From: an uncultured Actinomycetes bacterium
Lineage (GTDB): Bacteria > Actinomycetota > Acidimicrobiia > Acidimicrobiales > Microtrichaceae
Assembly: GCA_903925745.1 (NCBI GenBank)
Contig: CAIYGQ010000149.1
Location: forward strand, 1-45,635
DNA length: 45,635 nucleotides
Direction: 5' to 3'
The position numbers were made by a program, and so were the translations under genes. Every line of letters starts with the position of its first letter. Positions within the stretch are counted from its first letter, which is position 1. Below are positions 8,201-16,376 of the stretch, in pieces. The notes under the pieces are model-generated. The model was not told where the DNA came from. It did not search any database and worked only from the letters and a program-made list of their open reading frames with translations.

Positions 8201-9799
8201 GGCCTCGAGCGATGCCACGAACGAGGTGAGGCAGACCGCGAGCGCCACGATCACCGCCGTGGCCAGGGCGAGCGCTCCGGTGGTCGCAGCGGTGCGGGTC
8301 CGGCTCCTGCGTACGTCGCGGCTCGCGATCCTGCGGAGCGCCGACGGCGGAACGGGCATCACCCGGACCCCGCCCGCCACGATGGCGGCGAGGGCCATCG
8401 GTGTCAGACCGACCAGGAACACCACGGCCGCTGCGACCGCCCCGGCGATGAGGGCCACCGTGGTCTCCTGGCCCTGGAGCAACAGCACCGTGACCGCACC
8501 ACCTGCGAGCAGTGCCGCGATCCCAGCCGTCCGGAGCGTGCCGGCGATGCCCGGCTGCGGCGCCGTGGCCGCCTCGTCGACCGCTTCGATCGGGGCCACC
8601 CGACACACCCTGACGGCCGGCACGATCGCTGCGGCGACCGTGGCACCCACGCCGATCACGACGGCCCACAACAGCGCCGGCCAGGACACCAGGGGTCCGG
8701 CCACCGGGATCGGACTCCCGAGCGCCGACAGGACGGCCTCGATGCCGCGACCGATCAGGAGCCCGAGCGGCGCCCCGATGAGCGAGGCGACGAGCGCGAG
8801 CAGTCCGGCCTCCACGAGTGCGGCGAGGAGCAGCTGGCGCGGCTTCGCCCCCACCAACCGGAACGAGGCGAACGTCCGACGCCGCTCCGCGTAGAGGAGC
8901 GCCAGCGAGTTCGCGACCGTGACCATCCCCACCAACAGGGCCAGTGCCGCGAACCCGATCAACAGGCTGCGCACCAGGGCGAAGCTGCGGGTCAGGCCGT
9001 CCTGTCGATCCGCAGCGGCGGTCGCCGCGTCGACCAGCACGACCCCGGTCGGCAACTGGGACGCGATCGACCGCTCGACCTGAGCCCGGTCGGCGCCCTC
9101 GTCCAGCGTGATGCCGACCCAGTTGTCGTCGAACGGTCGGTCGAAGAGGTCGCGCGCCTCTGCGGTCGACAGGAGCGCCAGGCTCGCGCCCGGCGGCAGA
9201 CCGCCGCCCTCGGGCGCGACGAGTCCGGTGATCCGGTAGGAGCCGACCCGGGTCCGACCGGCGACCGAGACGGTGTCACCGAGCCGGAGGCCCCCGACCT
9301 CTGCGGTGCGTTCGTCGAGCACCACGTCGGACGATCCGCTCGGCTCGACGCCCTGCACGAGTTCGTAGGGTGGGACCGGTGAGCCGGCCGGCCAGTTCGC
9401 GCCGATCGGCTGCTCCGACAGGCCGGGCGCGACGACGGGACGCCCGTCGGCACCGAGGACGACGGCGATGTCCTCGATCCTCGGGATCGCGGCGCGCACC
9501 CCGGGAGTCGATCGGACCGTGTCGGCGACCGCGGAGGGGACCAGGCGGCGGACCTGTTCGAGCGATGACTCGTAGGCGACCTCGCCCTCGACCACCAGGT
9601 CCTCGGCGCCGACACCGGTGGAGGCCAGGTTCGACAGACCTGCGCCGACCCGGTCGAGCAGCGTGAGGGCGCCGGCCAGGTAGCCGACACCCAGCGCAAT
9701 GGCCACGGTGGCGAGCGCGAGGCGACGCCGCTGCCGCAGCAGCGCCGTCAACATCCGCCGGATTCCCCGACCCGGCCGCCCCGCCGGTCCGCCGACCAC
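5285..9799 (-). CDS. FtsX-type ABC permease with proline-rich linker and PH-like tail
   Basis: About 1504 residues. The first 850 form a two-unit FtsX/MacB permease: an N-terminal membrane helix, an extracellular domain, a three-helix FtsX unit (NSLALLYAERRRTFASFRLVGA), then a second half with the same plan (NTLVLSVGERRREFGLLRATGA). No ATPase partner is in the window. About 550 residues of disordered sequence follow, with PPPLPPV, EQPQP and EPVVEPV repeats. The last 95 residues look folded (LAPGEQVRHVVLGRTNG, TDRRLLVVADRPGRP, VVVDGDRRLELVGV) and resemble bacterial PH-like domains. GTG 9799 has TACCGT 6 nt upstream; 9853 and 9754 are alternatives. It follows the M50 gene, whose stop abuts the longest frame. 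Confidence 0.85.
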   Translation of the reverse strand: MVGGPAGRPGRGIRRMLTALLRQRRRLALATVAIALGVGYLAGALTLLDRVGAGLSNLASTGVGAEDLVVEGEVAYESSLEQVRRLVPSAVADTVRSTPGVRAAIPRIEDIAVVLGADGRPVVAPGLSEQPIGANWPAGSPVPPYELVQGVEPSGSSDVVLDERTAEVGGLRLGDTVSVAGRTRVGSYRITGLVAPEGGGLPPGASLALLSTAEARDLFDRPFDDNWVGITLDEGADRAQVERSIASQLPTGVVLVDAATAAADRQDGLTRSFALVRSLLIGFAALALLVGMVTVANSLALLYAERRRTFASFRLVGAKPRQLLLAALVEAGLLALVASLIGAPLGLLIGRGIEAVLSALGSPIPVAGPLVSWPALLWAVVIGVGATVAAAIVPAVRVCRVAPIEAVDEAATAPQPGIAGTLRTAGIAALLAGGAVTVLLLQGQETTVALIAGAVAAAVVFLVGLTPMALAAIVAGGVRVMPVPPSALRRIASRDVRRSRTRTAATTGALALATAVIVALAVCLTSFVASLEAEVDRTVRADVVVDSGTFTRGGLPVELLSDLKSVPDVEAATGWQLARGTLGATPIRMTGLDADAALDVVGFDFVGSAPTRLESDSILLSEQAASAAGVAVGERVPVLFTSGGTEFLEVAGIFRQGGALIGDGVIDRSVVLRQVPATPDLAALVALGPDDVAARQSVVALASDYGVSAVLEPEQFVDQRSDLLRGFQRVIQWMLLFTLLQALVGVVNTLVLSVGERRREFGLLRATGATRAQIHRMVLLEGIALAVVGALVGLAVGLVLSRAALLPLAPLGLDTYVVPVAAVAVVAILAVAVGVVSAVLPARFASRVPPLQAVGDTGDLEVPRRRRRTSESAPVPVPAPSWSGAPSPVVASVGAAGASRRGRRRRRDDVRPAFHYETIGAPAAAAAPVVGSGAAGPSSATPVAAGVAVPVPPPLPQVVPVAPVVGVPVPPPLPPVAAGVVAPVPPPLPPVAAGVVAPVPPPLPPVAPVVPVAPVVGVLVPPPLPPVESRAPGAPLFGPTRTASPAQPPSGAAEPPVAPVPSIRATAPTQEATPISEEPVPEGLPLFGPARAAYESRRAASGSPSGPVAAPEPLAPFQSPEPLAPVPPVAPAAPLFGRASPATPPQPIEQPQPFEQPQALEQPQPVVPEERAPLFQRPIEPTTVPMAEPVAEPVVEPVFEPVVEPVVEPVVEPVFEPVVEPVVEPVVEPVAEEQPTAPFEASVPAPFAVQPSIAPVPEAEPESPAETTPPAERRRRRVFDRRAARTTRRRRERSTTSASDPAAGFIRVEQAAGDATLEGSPVVDRIAEVSDSVGPTVTPPPSPTRGGTPTTLGTPGGGLPPQFGSPPPSFGPSPSGPPSFGPSPSSDPAADGPESTGPVVEPTPATSLLSLLADSLAPGEQVRHVVLGRTNGMGCALARTDRRLLVVADRPGRPFVQSLHPQRTVVHVLGPAALPATVVVVDGDRRLELVGVADRAEARRIATA
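6114..6233. repeat. 12-bp coding minisatellite (EPVV/EPVF)
   Basis: Ten contiguous 12-bp units of the form GGCTCGACGACC, with AACACC in two units and GCCACC in the last. In the permease frame each unit encodes a four-residue VEPV-type repeat, so copy-number changes keep the frame. Confidence 0.9.
6789..6878. repeat. 45-bp tandem duplication in the permease linker
   Basis: Two identical 45-bp units (6789-6833 and 6834-6878), then a partial third. They encode the VAPVPPPLPPVAAGV-type repeats of the linker, again a multiple of three. Confidence 0.9.
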
Positions 9800-9853
9800 G
9801 TGACCACGGTACGCCACCGCCCGACCACGGCGAAAGGTAGGGCCGGAACGCAC

Positions 9854-10972
9854 TCAGGTGGTGGCGAGATCCAGGACGTTCTCGACGTCCTCGGACACGA
9901 GCACCGAGGACAGCGTTCCGTCCTCGACGACCACCGCCCACCAGTGCCCGCCTCGGCCGAGGCGATCCACGACCTGGGCGACGGTCTCACCCGACCGCAC
10001 CCGCGGCAACCCCACCAGCGGCATGGCGAGCGACCGCACCGGGACCACCGCCCGCTGGGCCGGGGGGATCCGGGCGATCGACTCCCGGGGCAGCACGGCG
10101 CTCACGTCGCCGCTCGCGTCGACGAGGGGCACGAACGGTGCCCGCGGATCGTCGCAGAGCGCGCGCTCGAGCTCGGCAACGGTCGAGGTCGGTCCGAGCG
10201 CCGTCGGCAACGGCCGAGCGATCAGGCCGACCGTCTCGTCGAGCAGCTCGGGCCGGGCCTGCGACGCGCTCCACTCGACCCGGGCCGCGACGAACAGGAA
10301 CGCTCCGAGCGCCACCGTCCAGACGCCCGTCCACCACGACGAGCGGACCCAGAGCACGATGCCCAACACGACGAGCGCGACGGCGAGCACCTGTCCGATC
10401 ATCGAGGCGATGCGGGTCGCCGGAGCCTTGTGGCCACGCCGACGCCAGAGGAACGCCCGGAGCATGCGGCCGCCGTCGAGCGGGAACGCCGGCAACAGGT
10501 TGGACACTGCGAGCACGACGTTGATCGCTCCCAGCCAGACCAGCAGTCCGAAGAGCACCTGGTTGCCACCCCGGTCGTCGACCCACCACGCACCACCGAG
10601 CGACACCGCGGCCACGAAGGCGCTCGCCAACGGACCAGCGGCGGCGATCCGCCACTCGGCGCCGGGGTCGTCCGCGTCCCCCTCGAGCTTCGCCACGCCG
10701 CCGAAGAGCCAGAGGGTGATCTCGACGACCCGCACGTCGTTGCGCTGCGCGACCCAGCTGTGGCCGAGTTCGTGGACGAGCAGCGACACCAGGAAGGCGA
10801 GTACCCCGACCACACCGGCGAACCAGTAGGCGCTCGACGGGTGGGCAGGCGCCACGTTCGGAAGGGACACGAAGGCGAGGCTCCAGAAGAGCAGCACGCA
10901 CACCCCGATCACGCCCCAGTTGATCCCGATGGGGACACCGAGCATCCGGCCGAGGGTCAGGTGTGTCCGCAC
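9854..10972 (-). CDS. Site-2 protease family (M50) metalloprotease with CBS domains
   Basis: 372 residues. The zinc site HELGH is at residues 67-71 in a membrane helix (VSLLVHELGHSW); the third ligand is in NLLPAFPLDGGRM (Asp166). About six hydrophobic segments cover residues 15-235, then a CBS pair fills 255-372 (GPTSTVAELERAL, VRSGETVAQVVDRLGRGGHWWAVVV). CBS domains usually bind adenine nucleotides and may gate the protease. The family cleaves membrane-embedded substrates such as anti-sigma factors; the target here is unknown. GTG 10972 is 7 nt after TACGCT (10980-10985), and VRTHLTLGRMLGVPIGINWG is a normal family N-terminus. The stop directly precedes the longest frame of the permease gene, so the two may be cotranscribed. 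Confidence 0.92.
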   Translation of the reverse strand: MRTHLTLGRMLGVPIGINWGVIGVCVLLFWSLAFVSLPNVAPAHPSSAYWFAGVVGVLAFLVSLLVHELGHSWVAQRNDVRVVEITLWLFGGVAKLEGDADDPGAEWRIAAAGPLASAFVAAVSLGGAWWVDDRGGNQVLFGLLVWLGAINVVLAVSNLLPAFPLDGGRMLRAFLWRRRGHKAPATRIASMIGQVLAVALVVLGIVLWVRSSWWTGVWTVALGAFLFVAARVEWSASQARPELLDETVGLIARPLPTALGPTSTVAELERALCDDPRAPFVPLVDASGDVSAVLPRESIARIPPAQRAVVPVRSLAMPLVGLPRVRSGETVAQVVDRLGRGGHWWAVVVEDGTLSSVLVSEDVENVLDLATT

Positions 10973-11035
10973 GACGGGGAGCGTACCGCCGCCCCGTTTG
11001 CCCCCACCCGCACCCCGACGCTCAACTGTGCGACC

Positions 11036-11827
11036 GTGCAGGGACGACCGGGGGACGAGGTGCGGCTCCGAGTGCTCGCCGCCGACGATCCGCTCGTCGA
11101 CGAACTCGGTGCGGCCGAACCCGTGAACCCCCCGGTGGACCGCGCCGACCTGGCCCGCCGGGTCGCAGCGGACCGCCGGGTGATGCTCCTCGAGGTCGAC
11201 GGACACCCGTCGGTGGTCCTGTGGGTGGCGCTCACCGTTGGGATCCCAGACCGCCTGACCGACGTGCTCGACCCGTCCGTGCCGGTGCTGGAGCCGGCCC
11301 AAGCCGACACGGCGGTTTTCCACTCGATCTGGAACGTGGGGTCACGAGACTCCTCGCCGCCTCCCTCGGAGGATGGCGGGCAACGGACCGACGCCCGGTT
11401 GATGGTCGAGATGGCCCTCGACCACCTGGCCCGGGACGAACCACAGCTCCGGACCGCCGTCACGCTGTCGCCGGTGCCGGGCCTGCGGGCCTGGCTGGAG
11501 GCGTCGGGCGATCCGCCGGCGACGGAGCGGGAGGATCTGGTCCGGCTGGCGACGACGTACCTGACGTCGTTGCAGCCCGACGGCTCGCCGGTCGACCCCG
11601 TCGCCCGATTCCACCTGGGAAACGGAGCGCGCCTCTGGCGGGTCCTGGTCGATGCCGACCCCTCACCGCTCGGCACCCGACGCTCCCATGGCGTGATGGC
11701 CAACTACCGCTACGCGCCGGAGGACCGGACGGCGAATCGCGCCCTGCTCGCCACCGGGCGGGTACCCGTCGCGCCGACCATCAGGGTCGGGCCGACGTCC
11801 GGGACGATGGATGCCGACCGGGCCTAG
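11036..11827 (+). CDS. Malonyl-CoA decarboxylase-like catalytic domain protein
   Basis: About 263 residues. The C-terminal two thirds match the catalytic (GNAT-fold) half of malonyl-CoA decarboxylase: AVFHSIWNVGSRDSS, then TAVTLSPVPGLRAWL carrying the Ser, then DPVARFHLGNGARLWRV carrying the His, then SHGVMANYRYAPEDRTAN. In the human enzyme the Ser and His of these motifs are catalytic. The family converts malonyl-CoA to acetyl-CoA and CO2. The N-terminal helical domain of full-length enzymes (around 450-490 residues) is missing, so it is compact or has another acyl-CoA substrate. GTG 11036 is uncertain; a later GTG at 11060 is possible. It is divergent from the M50 gene and its TAG overlaps the hexamer before the next gene. 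Confidence 0.75.
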   Translation: MQGRPGDEVRLRVLAADDPLVDELGAAEPVNPPVDRADLARRVAADRRVMLLEVDGHPSVVLWVALTVGIPDRLTDVLDPSVPVLEPAQADTAVFHSIWNVGSRDSSPPPSEDGGQRTDARLMVEMALDHLARDEPQLRTAVTLSPVPGLRAWLEASGDPPATEREDLVRLATTYLTSLQPDGSPVDPVARFHLGNGARLWRVLVDADPSPLGTRRSHGVMANYRYAPEDRTANRALLATGRVPVAPTIRVGPTSGTMDADRA

Positions 11828-11842
11828 GCTCACAGGATCCAG

Positions 11843-13969
11843 GTGAGCGACCGACCAGACGACAGGGGCGCGCCCGGCGCCGGGGTCCCGGACTGGACCG
11901 CGCTCGCAGGGGCACCGCCATCGGGTGAACTCCTCGGACGGTTGGGCGACCTGGTCGTGCTCATCGATCCGACCGGTCGCGTGGCCGGGCTCAACGAGAC
12001 CGCAGCCGCGCTCATCGACGAGCCGGCTGCGCAGGTCCTGGGTCGGTCGGCCCTCGAGGTCATCCACCCTGACGACCTGGAGGCTGCGGCGGCCCTGCTG
12101 GAGCGGTTCGGCGACGGCCATGAGATGTCGAGGCCGTCGATCCGACTGCAGCGCAACGGAACGCCCACCCTGGCCGTCGAGCTGGTCGCCCGGCGGATCG
12201 ACCGTCCCGACGGGACGTGGATCCTGTTCAGCGGGCGGATCGAACCGCTGTTGAACTCAGAGGACATGATCGATGGCGTCGGCGTCGGCGTGGTGCTGTG
12301 CGACAGCGCCGGGCTCATCACCGAGTCCAACCAGACCGCCGGACGACTGCTCGGTGACGGGCTCGGCAATGTGGGCGGTTCCATCCACGACCTCGCCGAG
12401 CGCTTCACGAGTCTGGTCGGTGCACCCGGGGCCGACCGGACCGCCGTGTCGCCGATCGTCGAGGCGCTCGGGACCCTCCAACCGGTCCGACGACGCCTCG
12501 GCGTCCGAGCGTCCGACGGGAGTGAACGCATCGTCGATGCCGAAGCCCGCCCGATCCGGATGCGCTACTCGGGCGTCTCGGCGGCGATCATGACCCTGCG
12601 GGACGTCACCGACGAGCACCGGGCCCAGTTGGCGCTGCTGCAGCGGGCGACCAGCGACGACCTCACGGGAATCTCCAGCCGGTCGTCGTTCATGCAGCGC
12701 GTCGACAGTGCGCTCTCCGATGTGCCCACCGGTGGGGTCGGACTCCTCTTCTGCGACCTGGACCGTTTCAAGTCGGTCAACGAGCGCTTCGGCCACGGCG
12801 AGGCCGACCGGCTGCTCGTGGCGTTCGCGCACCGCCTGCGCCACGTGAGCGCCGATGCGATCGCCGTCGGTCGACTGGGCGGCGACGAGTTCGCCGTGGC
12901 GGTCCGCACCGACGACGCCGACGTCCTGACCGCCCACGCCGGGGCGATCCGGGACGCGGCCCGGGCCGCCGGCCTGGAGGCGCTCCACCTGACCACCACG
13001 GTCAGCGTCGGGACCAGTTGGGCGGCGGCCGAGGTCATCGGCACGCCGGCGGCTCCCACCGCCGCAGCCATGGTCGAGGAGGCGGACGAGGCCCTCCGTC
13101 GGGCCAAGCGGACGGGTCGCGACCGGGCCGCCCACTTCGACTCGGTCATGCGCGGCGCCCGGGCGGCCCAGACGGCGATGGCAGCATCGGTGCGGGAGCA
13201 CCTGGAGGCAGGCCGCGTCGAGATCGCGGTCCAACCCATCATCGACCCCAGGACGGGCCGGGTCTCGGGGGGCGAGGCCCTGGCCCGGATCCGCGACGAG
13301 GACGGCGGGCTGGTACCGGCCGCCGAGTGGATCGACGCCGCCACCCGGACCGGGCAGCTCGCCGATGTCGACGACCAGGTCGTACGTCTCACTGCGGCGC
13401 TGGTGGCGGACCTGCACGCCCGCCACGGCGACGACCCGTCGGCCGATCCGGGGGCCAGCCTGCCGGTGATCGGCGTCAACCTGTCCGACGGTTCGTTGGC
13501 CCGCCCCGATCTGGACGACTGGCTGGTCGACGTGCTCGGGGCGCACGGCGCGCCGATCGACCATCTGGTGATCGAGATCCCCGAGACGGTCTTCCCCGTG
13601 ATCCGTGACCGGTCCGCCGACGCGCTGCGGCGACTGAAGGCGAAGGGCGCCTGGGTCGCCATCGACGACTTCGGCGTCGGCTACGCCTCGCTCGCCGAGG
13701 TGCGGGACCTGCCGATCGACACCCTCAAGGTCGACCGCTCCTTCGTCATCGCCGAACCCGGCAGCACCCACGAGGCGATCCTGCGGGCATCACTCGAGAT
13801 GGCCCGGGCGCTCGACTGCCGGTCGGTGGCCGAAGGGGTCGAGACCACGACCCAACTGGAGCTGCTCGTCGATCTGGGCGTCGACTACGTCCAGGGGTAC
13901 CTGACCGGGCGGCCGATGACGGTGCCCGAGTTCACCGAGCACGCCCTGGCGAACATCGCCGTCGCCTGA
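11843..13969 (+). CDS. PAS-PAS-GGDEF-EAL cyclic-di-GMP enzyme
   Basis: 708 residues, no membrane segment. Two PAS-like domains (about 31-130 and 140-258) precede a diguanylate cyclase with intact GRLGGDEF (GGDEF 346-350) and a phosphodiesterase domain from about 450. EAL residues are present: GGEALARI (Glu478), VNLSDGSLARP, IEIPETVF, IDDFGVGYAS, LKVDRSFV and VAEGVETTTQ, so both activities look possible. The RxxD inhibitory site five residues before GGDEF is absent (ADAI there), so product inhibition at that site is unlikely. Start GTG 11843; a TAGGCT hexamer is 12 nt upstream and overlaps the previous stop. The stop codon lies inside a duplicated 17-bp unit. Confidence 0.93.
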   Translation: MSDRPDDRGAPGAGVPDWTALAGAPPSGELLGRLGDLVVLIDPTGRVAGLNETAAALIDEPAAQVLGRSALEVIHPDDLEAAAALLERFGDGHEMSRPSIRLQRNGTPTLAVELVARRIDRPDGTWILFSGRIEPLLNSEDMIDGVGVGVVLCDSAGLITESNQTAGRLLGDGLGNVGGSIHDLAERFTSLVGAPGADRTAVSPIVEALGTLQPVRRRLGVRASDGSERIVDAEARPIRMRYSGVSAAIMTLRDVTDEHRAQLALLQRATSDDLTGISSRSSFMQRVDSALSDVPTGGVGLLFCDLDRFKSVNERFGHGEADRLLVAFAHRLRHVSADAIAVGRLGGDEFAVAVRTDDADVLTAHAGAIRDAARAAGLEALHLTTTVSVGTSWAAAEVIGTPAAPTAAAMVEEADEALRRAKRTGRDRAAHFDSVMRGARAAQTAMAASVREHLEAGRVEIAVQPIIDPRTGRVSGGEALARIRDEDGGLVPAAEWIDAATRTGQLADVDDQVVRLTAALVADLHARHGDDPSADPGASLPVIGVNLSDGSLARPDLDDWLVDVLGAHGAPIDHLVIEIPETVFPVIRDRSADALRRLKAKGAWVAIDDFGVGYASLAEVRDLPIDTLKVDRSFVIAEPGSTHEAILRASLEMARALDCRSVAEGVETTTQLELLVDLGVDYVQGYLTGRPMTVPEFTEHALANIAVA

Positions 13970-13994
13970 CCGGGAGGGTCGCCTGACCGGGCGG
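13961..13994. repeat. 17-bp duplication over a stop codon
   Basis: GTCGCCTGACCGGGAGG (13961-13977) is followed at once by a copy with one mismatch (13978-13994). The GGDEF-EAL stop TGA (13967-13969) is in the first copy and an out-of-use TGA is in the second. Confidence 0.85.
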
Positions 13995-14009
13995 AGGAGA
14001 CCTCACGGA

Positions 14010-16373
14010 TCAGGGTCGGGGTCCGCGCAGCTCCTGGACCCGCAGCTCGGGATCGGCGTCGATGTCGGCATCGTCGAAGCGCAACGGACGGAGGTGGCCG
14101 CCGGCGTAGGCCCGGGTGCCGTCGACGTGGTGGGGCGACGACTCGTCACCCGACTGCCCGTAGGCCAGCACACCGATGCCGACCGGACCCGTCGGAGTCA
14201 GCTCGACCGCTGCCAGGAAGCTGGTGCCGTAGGTGACCTGGTACCCACCGCGTCCGAGTCCCGTCCGGTCACGACCTGCGACGCGGGGCGGCGGGGCCGG
14301 CACGGGTTCCAGTGAGGACGCCGGCAGGGCACCGATGGGACCGAGCACGTTCAACACCCCCTCGCCCTCACCGCCGCCCGGGACCGGCACCCGGGCCGAC
14401 CCGCGGCTCGCCCACTGGACGTCGCCGAGCGGGGCATCCGGGGCGACGCCGGCCTCGGCCAGGACACGCACGGCGTGGCCGACCGCCTGGAGGATCGGAT
14501 CCGCGGACGGCGACGCCGCCGACCCGCCCGCCAGGCCCCGTGGCGTCGCCACCGGGTCGGTGGCATCGAACGGCTCGGCGAACAGCGCTCCGGCCCGCCG
14601 CGTCTCGACCGGGGGGAACGCGTCGACGAACTCGCGCCACAACGCTGCGCCGCGTGAGTCCAGCGTCACCCGCTGGTCCCACGCCTCGAGCACGTCGGCC
14701 ACGGCGACCGGGTCCACGGCGTGGCCCTCGACCTCGTAGGGCGGCGCCGATCGCAGGCGGTCCACGACCTCGTCGAGGAGCAGTGCGGCCGACCCCGACG
14801 GTCCGTCGTAGACCGCGTCGACGAGGTCCTGCAGCACCACGTCACCACGCGCCACCAGGTCGTCGGCCTGGACCAGGTTCTGACGGGTCCGCAGCGACCT
14901 GCCGGTCCGCTCCAACCCGCAGAGCACCGGGTACCCCTCCAGCGGCTCGTCGGGGTGGGTGAGCCAGTGCGAGTCGTTGGCGTTGACCACAGAGTCCCGC
15001 CGGGTGAGCTCGGGCAGCGCCGAGGGCGGCTCCAGGCCCGGTGCCCGGGCGTCAGGGTGGTCGAGCCAGTCGTCGTCGGGGTCGCTGCCGTCGAGCATCG
15101 CGATCCGGAACTCGAACATGAGTGCCGCCACCGGGTCGGTGTCGAGACGCAGCCGGAACCGCTCCTGGGCCGCGGCGCTGAGGCGGGGGGTGGCGGACGC
15201 GTCGGTGTACCAGACGTCGCCCGACGCGTCGGTCGCCAACGTGTTGACCCACGGGAGCGCCCCGACCGTGTGGAACACCGAGCGGAACTCCGACAGCGAC
15301 CGGGCCCGGCCCATGCCGGTGAACTGCTGCAGCACCCCCACGTTGTCCAGGTTGGCGTCCCGGTACGAGAACCCGACCTGCTCGCCCCAGCCCAGCAACG
15401 GCACGTTCAGCACGGGACCGTGGTGCGTCGACCAGAGCGTCCGCGTCACGGGGTCGGCGTCCAGGACCTCGACGGTGTGCTCGGCCGACCGCATGGCGCG
15501 GTGCTCATCACCCCACCGGTAGACGGTCGGATCGTCGGGGTGGAGGTCCAGGCGGTAGACGGTGAAGCGGTGGCCGGCCGAGAACGTGTGCGTCCAGGCC
15601 ACGTGCCGGTTGAAGCCCATCTGGACACCAGGGGTTCCCAGCAGGGCGACGCCGTAGACGTCGAGCTCCCCGGGGATCCGCAGGTGGCACTCCCAGAAGC
15701 GGGCCTCACCACCCCACGGGAAGTGTGGGTTGTAGAGGACCATCCCGTGCCCCGACGCGGTGGCGTCCCCGCCGACGGCCCACCCGTTGCTCGCGAGCGA
15801 CGGAGCACCCAGTGCCTCGATGGGCGACGGCGGGTGCGGACCGTCCGGGCCGGGGGCCTCGGCGCGCCCGATCAGCTGCACCAGGTTGCGGCCCGACCCC
15901 ATCAGCGCCACGTCGCCGAGCCAGGCGTACAGGTCGAGTTCGTCGATGGGCCGGATCCACGAGGCGTCGCGGCACCAGTCGGGCAGGCGCCACTCCCCCG
16001 CCGTCACCTCGGCGACCGCCCGGTTCAGCCCGGCGGTGTAGCCGCTGACCAGCTCGCGGAGCTCCGGCGGTTGGGCATCCCGCAGTCCGGGGGCCCGGCC
16101 CACCAGATCGAGCATCCGGTACCCCAGGTCCGCGGCGACGAGCGCCCCGTCGCGGCCCGGCCCCCAGTGGGCGGCACGCTCGCCACGAACCTTGACGACC
16201 TGGTCGAGGATCGTCCCCAGGTGGCCGCGGGCACAGGCCCAGGCCTGCGCGTACCCCAACGAGCCCCAGTCGTCGGCGTCGATGTGCACCACGCCGTGGG
16301 TCGTCGTGCGGACCCGGGCCCGGTAGTCGCCCTGCGCCACGCCACCGCTGGACACGCCACCGTCGGCCGGCAT
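14010..16373 (-). CDS. Penicillin acylase family Ntn hydrolase
   Basis: 787 residues. A precursor of this family is cleaved autocatalytically so that a Ser becomes the N-terminal nucleophile of the beta chain; here that is Ser195 in APSLASNGWAVGG. The oxyanion Asn is likely in VVNANDSHWLTHPDEP. The alpha chain would be about 194 residues and the beta chain 593, normal proportions. Members hydrolyse amide bonds of penicillins, acyl-homoserine lactones or other N-acyl compounds; this substrate is unknown. Unlike most relatives it has no signal peptide: the ATG lies 3 nt after the gabD2 stop and residues 1-30 are not hydrophobic, so it is probably cytoplasmic and translated with gabD2. Confidence 0.9.
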   Translation of the reverse strand: MPADGGVSSGGVAQGDYRARVRTTTHGVVHIDADDWGSLGYAQAWACARGHLGTILDQVVKVRGERAAHWGPGRDGALVAADLGYRMLDLVGRAPGLRDAQPPELRELVSGYTAGLNRAVAEVTAGEWRLPDWCRDASWIRPIDELDLYAWLGDVALMGSGRNLVQLIGRAEAPGPDGPHPPSPIEALGAPSLASNGWAVGGDATASGHGMVLYNPHFPWGGEARFWECHLRIPGELDVYGVALLGTPGVQMGFNRHVAWTHTFSAGHRFTVYRLDLHPDDPTVYRWGDEHRAMRSAEHTVEVLDADPVTRTLWSTHHGPVLNVPLLGWGEQVGFSYRDANLDNVGVLQQFTGMGRARSLSEFRSVFHTVGALPWVNTLATDASGDVWYTDASATPRLSAAAQERFRLRLDTDPVAALMFEFRIAMLDGSDPDDDWLDHPDARAPGLEPPSALPELTRRDSVVNANDSHWLTHPDEPLEGYPVLCGLERTGRSLRTRQNLVQADDLVARGDVVLQDLVDAVYDGPSGSAALLLDEVVDRLRSAPPYEVEGHAVDPVAVADVLEAWDQRVTLDSRGAALWREFVDAFPPVETRRAGALFAEPFDATDPVATPRGLAGGSAASPSADPILQAVGHAVRVLAEAGVAPDAPLGDVQWASRGSARVPVPGGGEGEGVLNVLGPIGALPASSLEPVPAPPPRVAGRDRTGLGRGGYQVTYGTSFLAAVELTPTGPVGIGVLAYGQSGDESSPHHVDGTRAYAGGHLRPLRFDDADIDADPELRVQELRGPRP

Positions 16374-16376
16374 GGC

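Noticed and set aside
7055-9382. Long open frame on the plus strand opposite the permease
   Set aside because: Its translation is Arg/Asp/Gly-rich with no domain or hydrophobic segment, the usual high-GC shadow of the membrane protein on the other strand.
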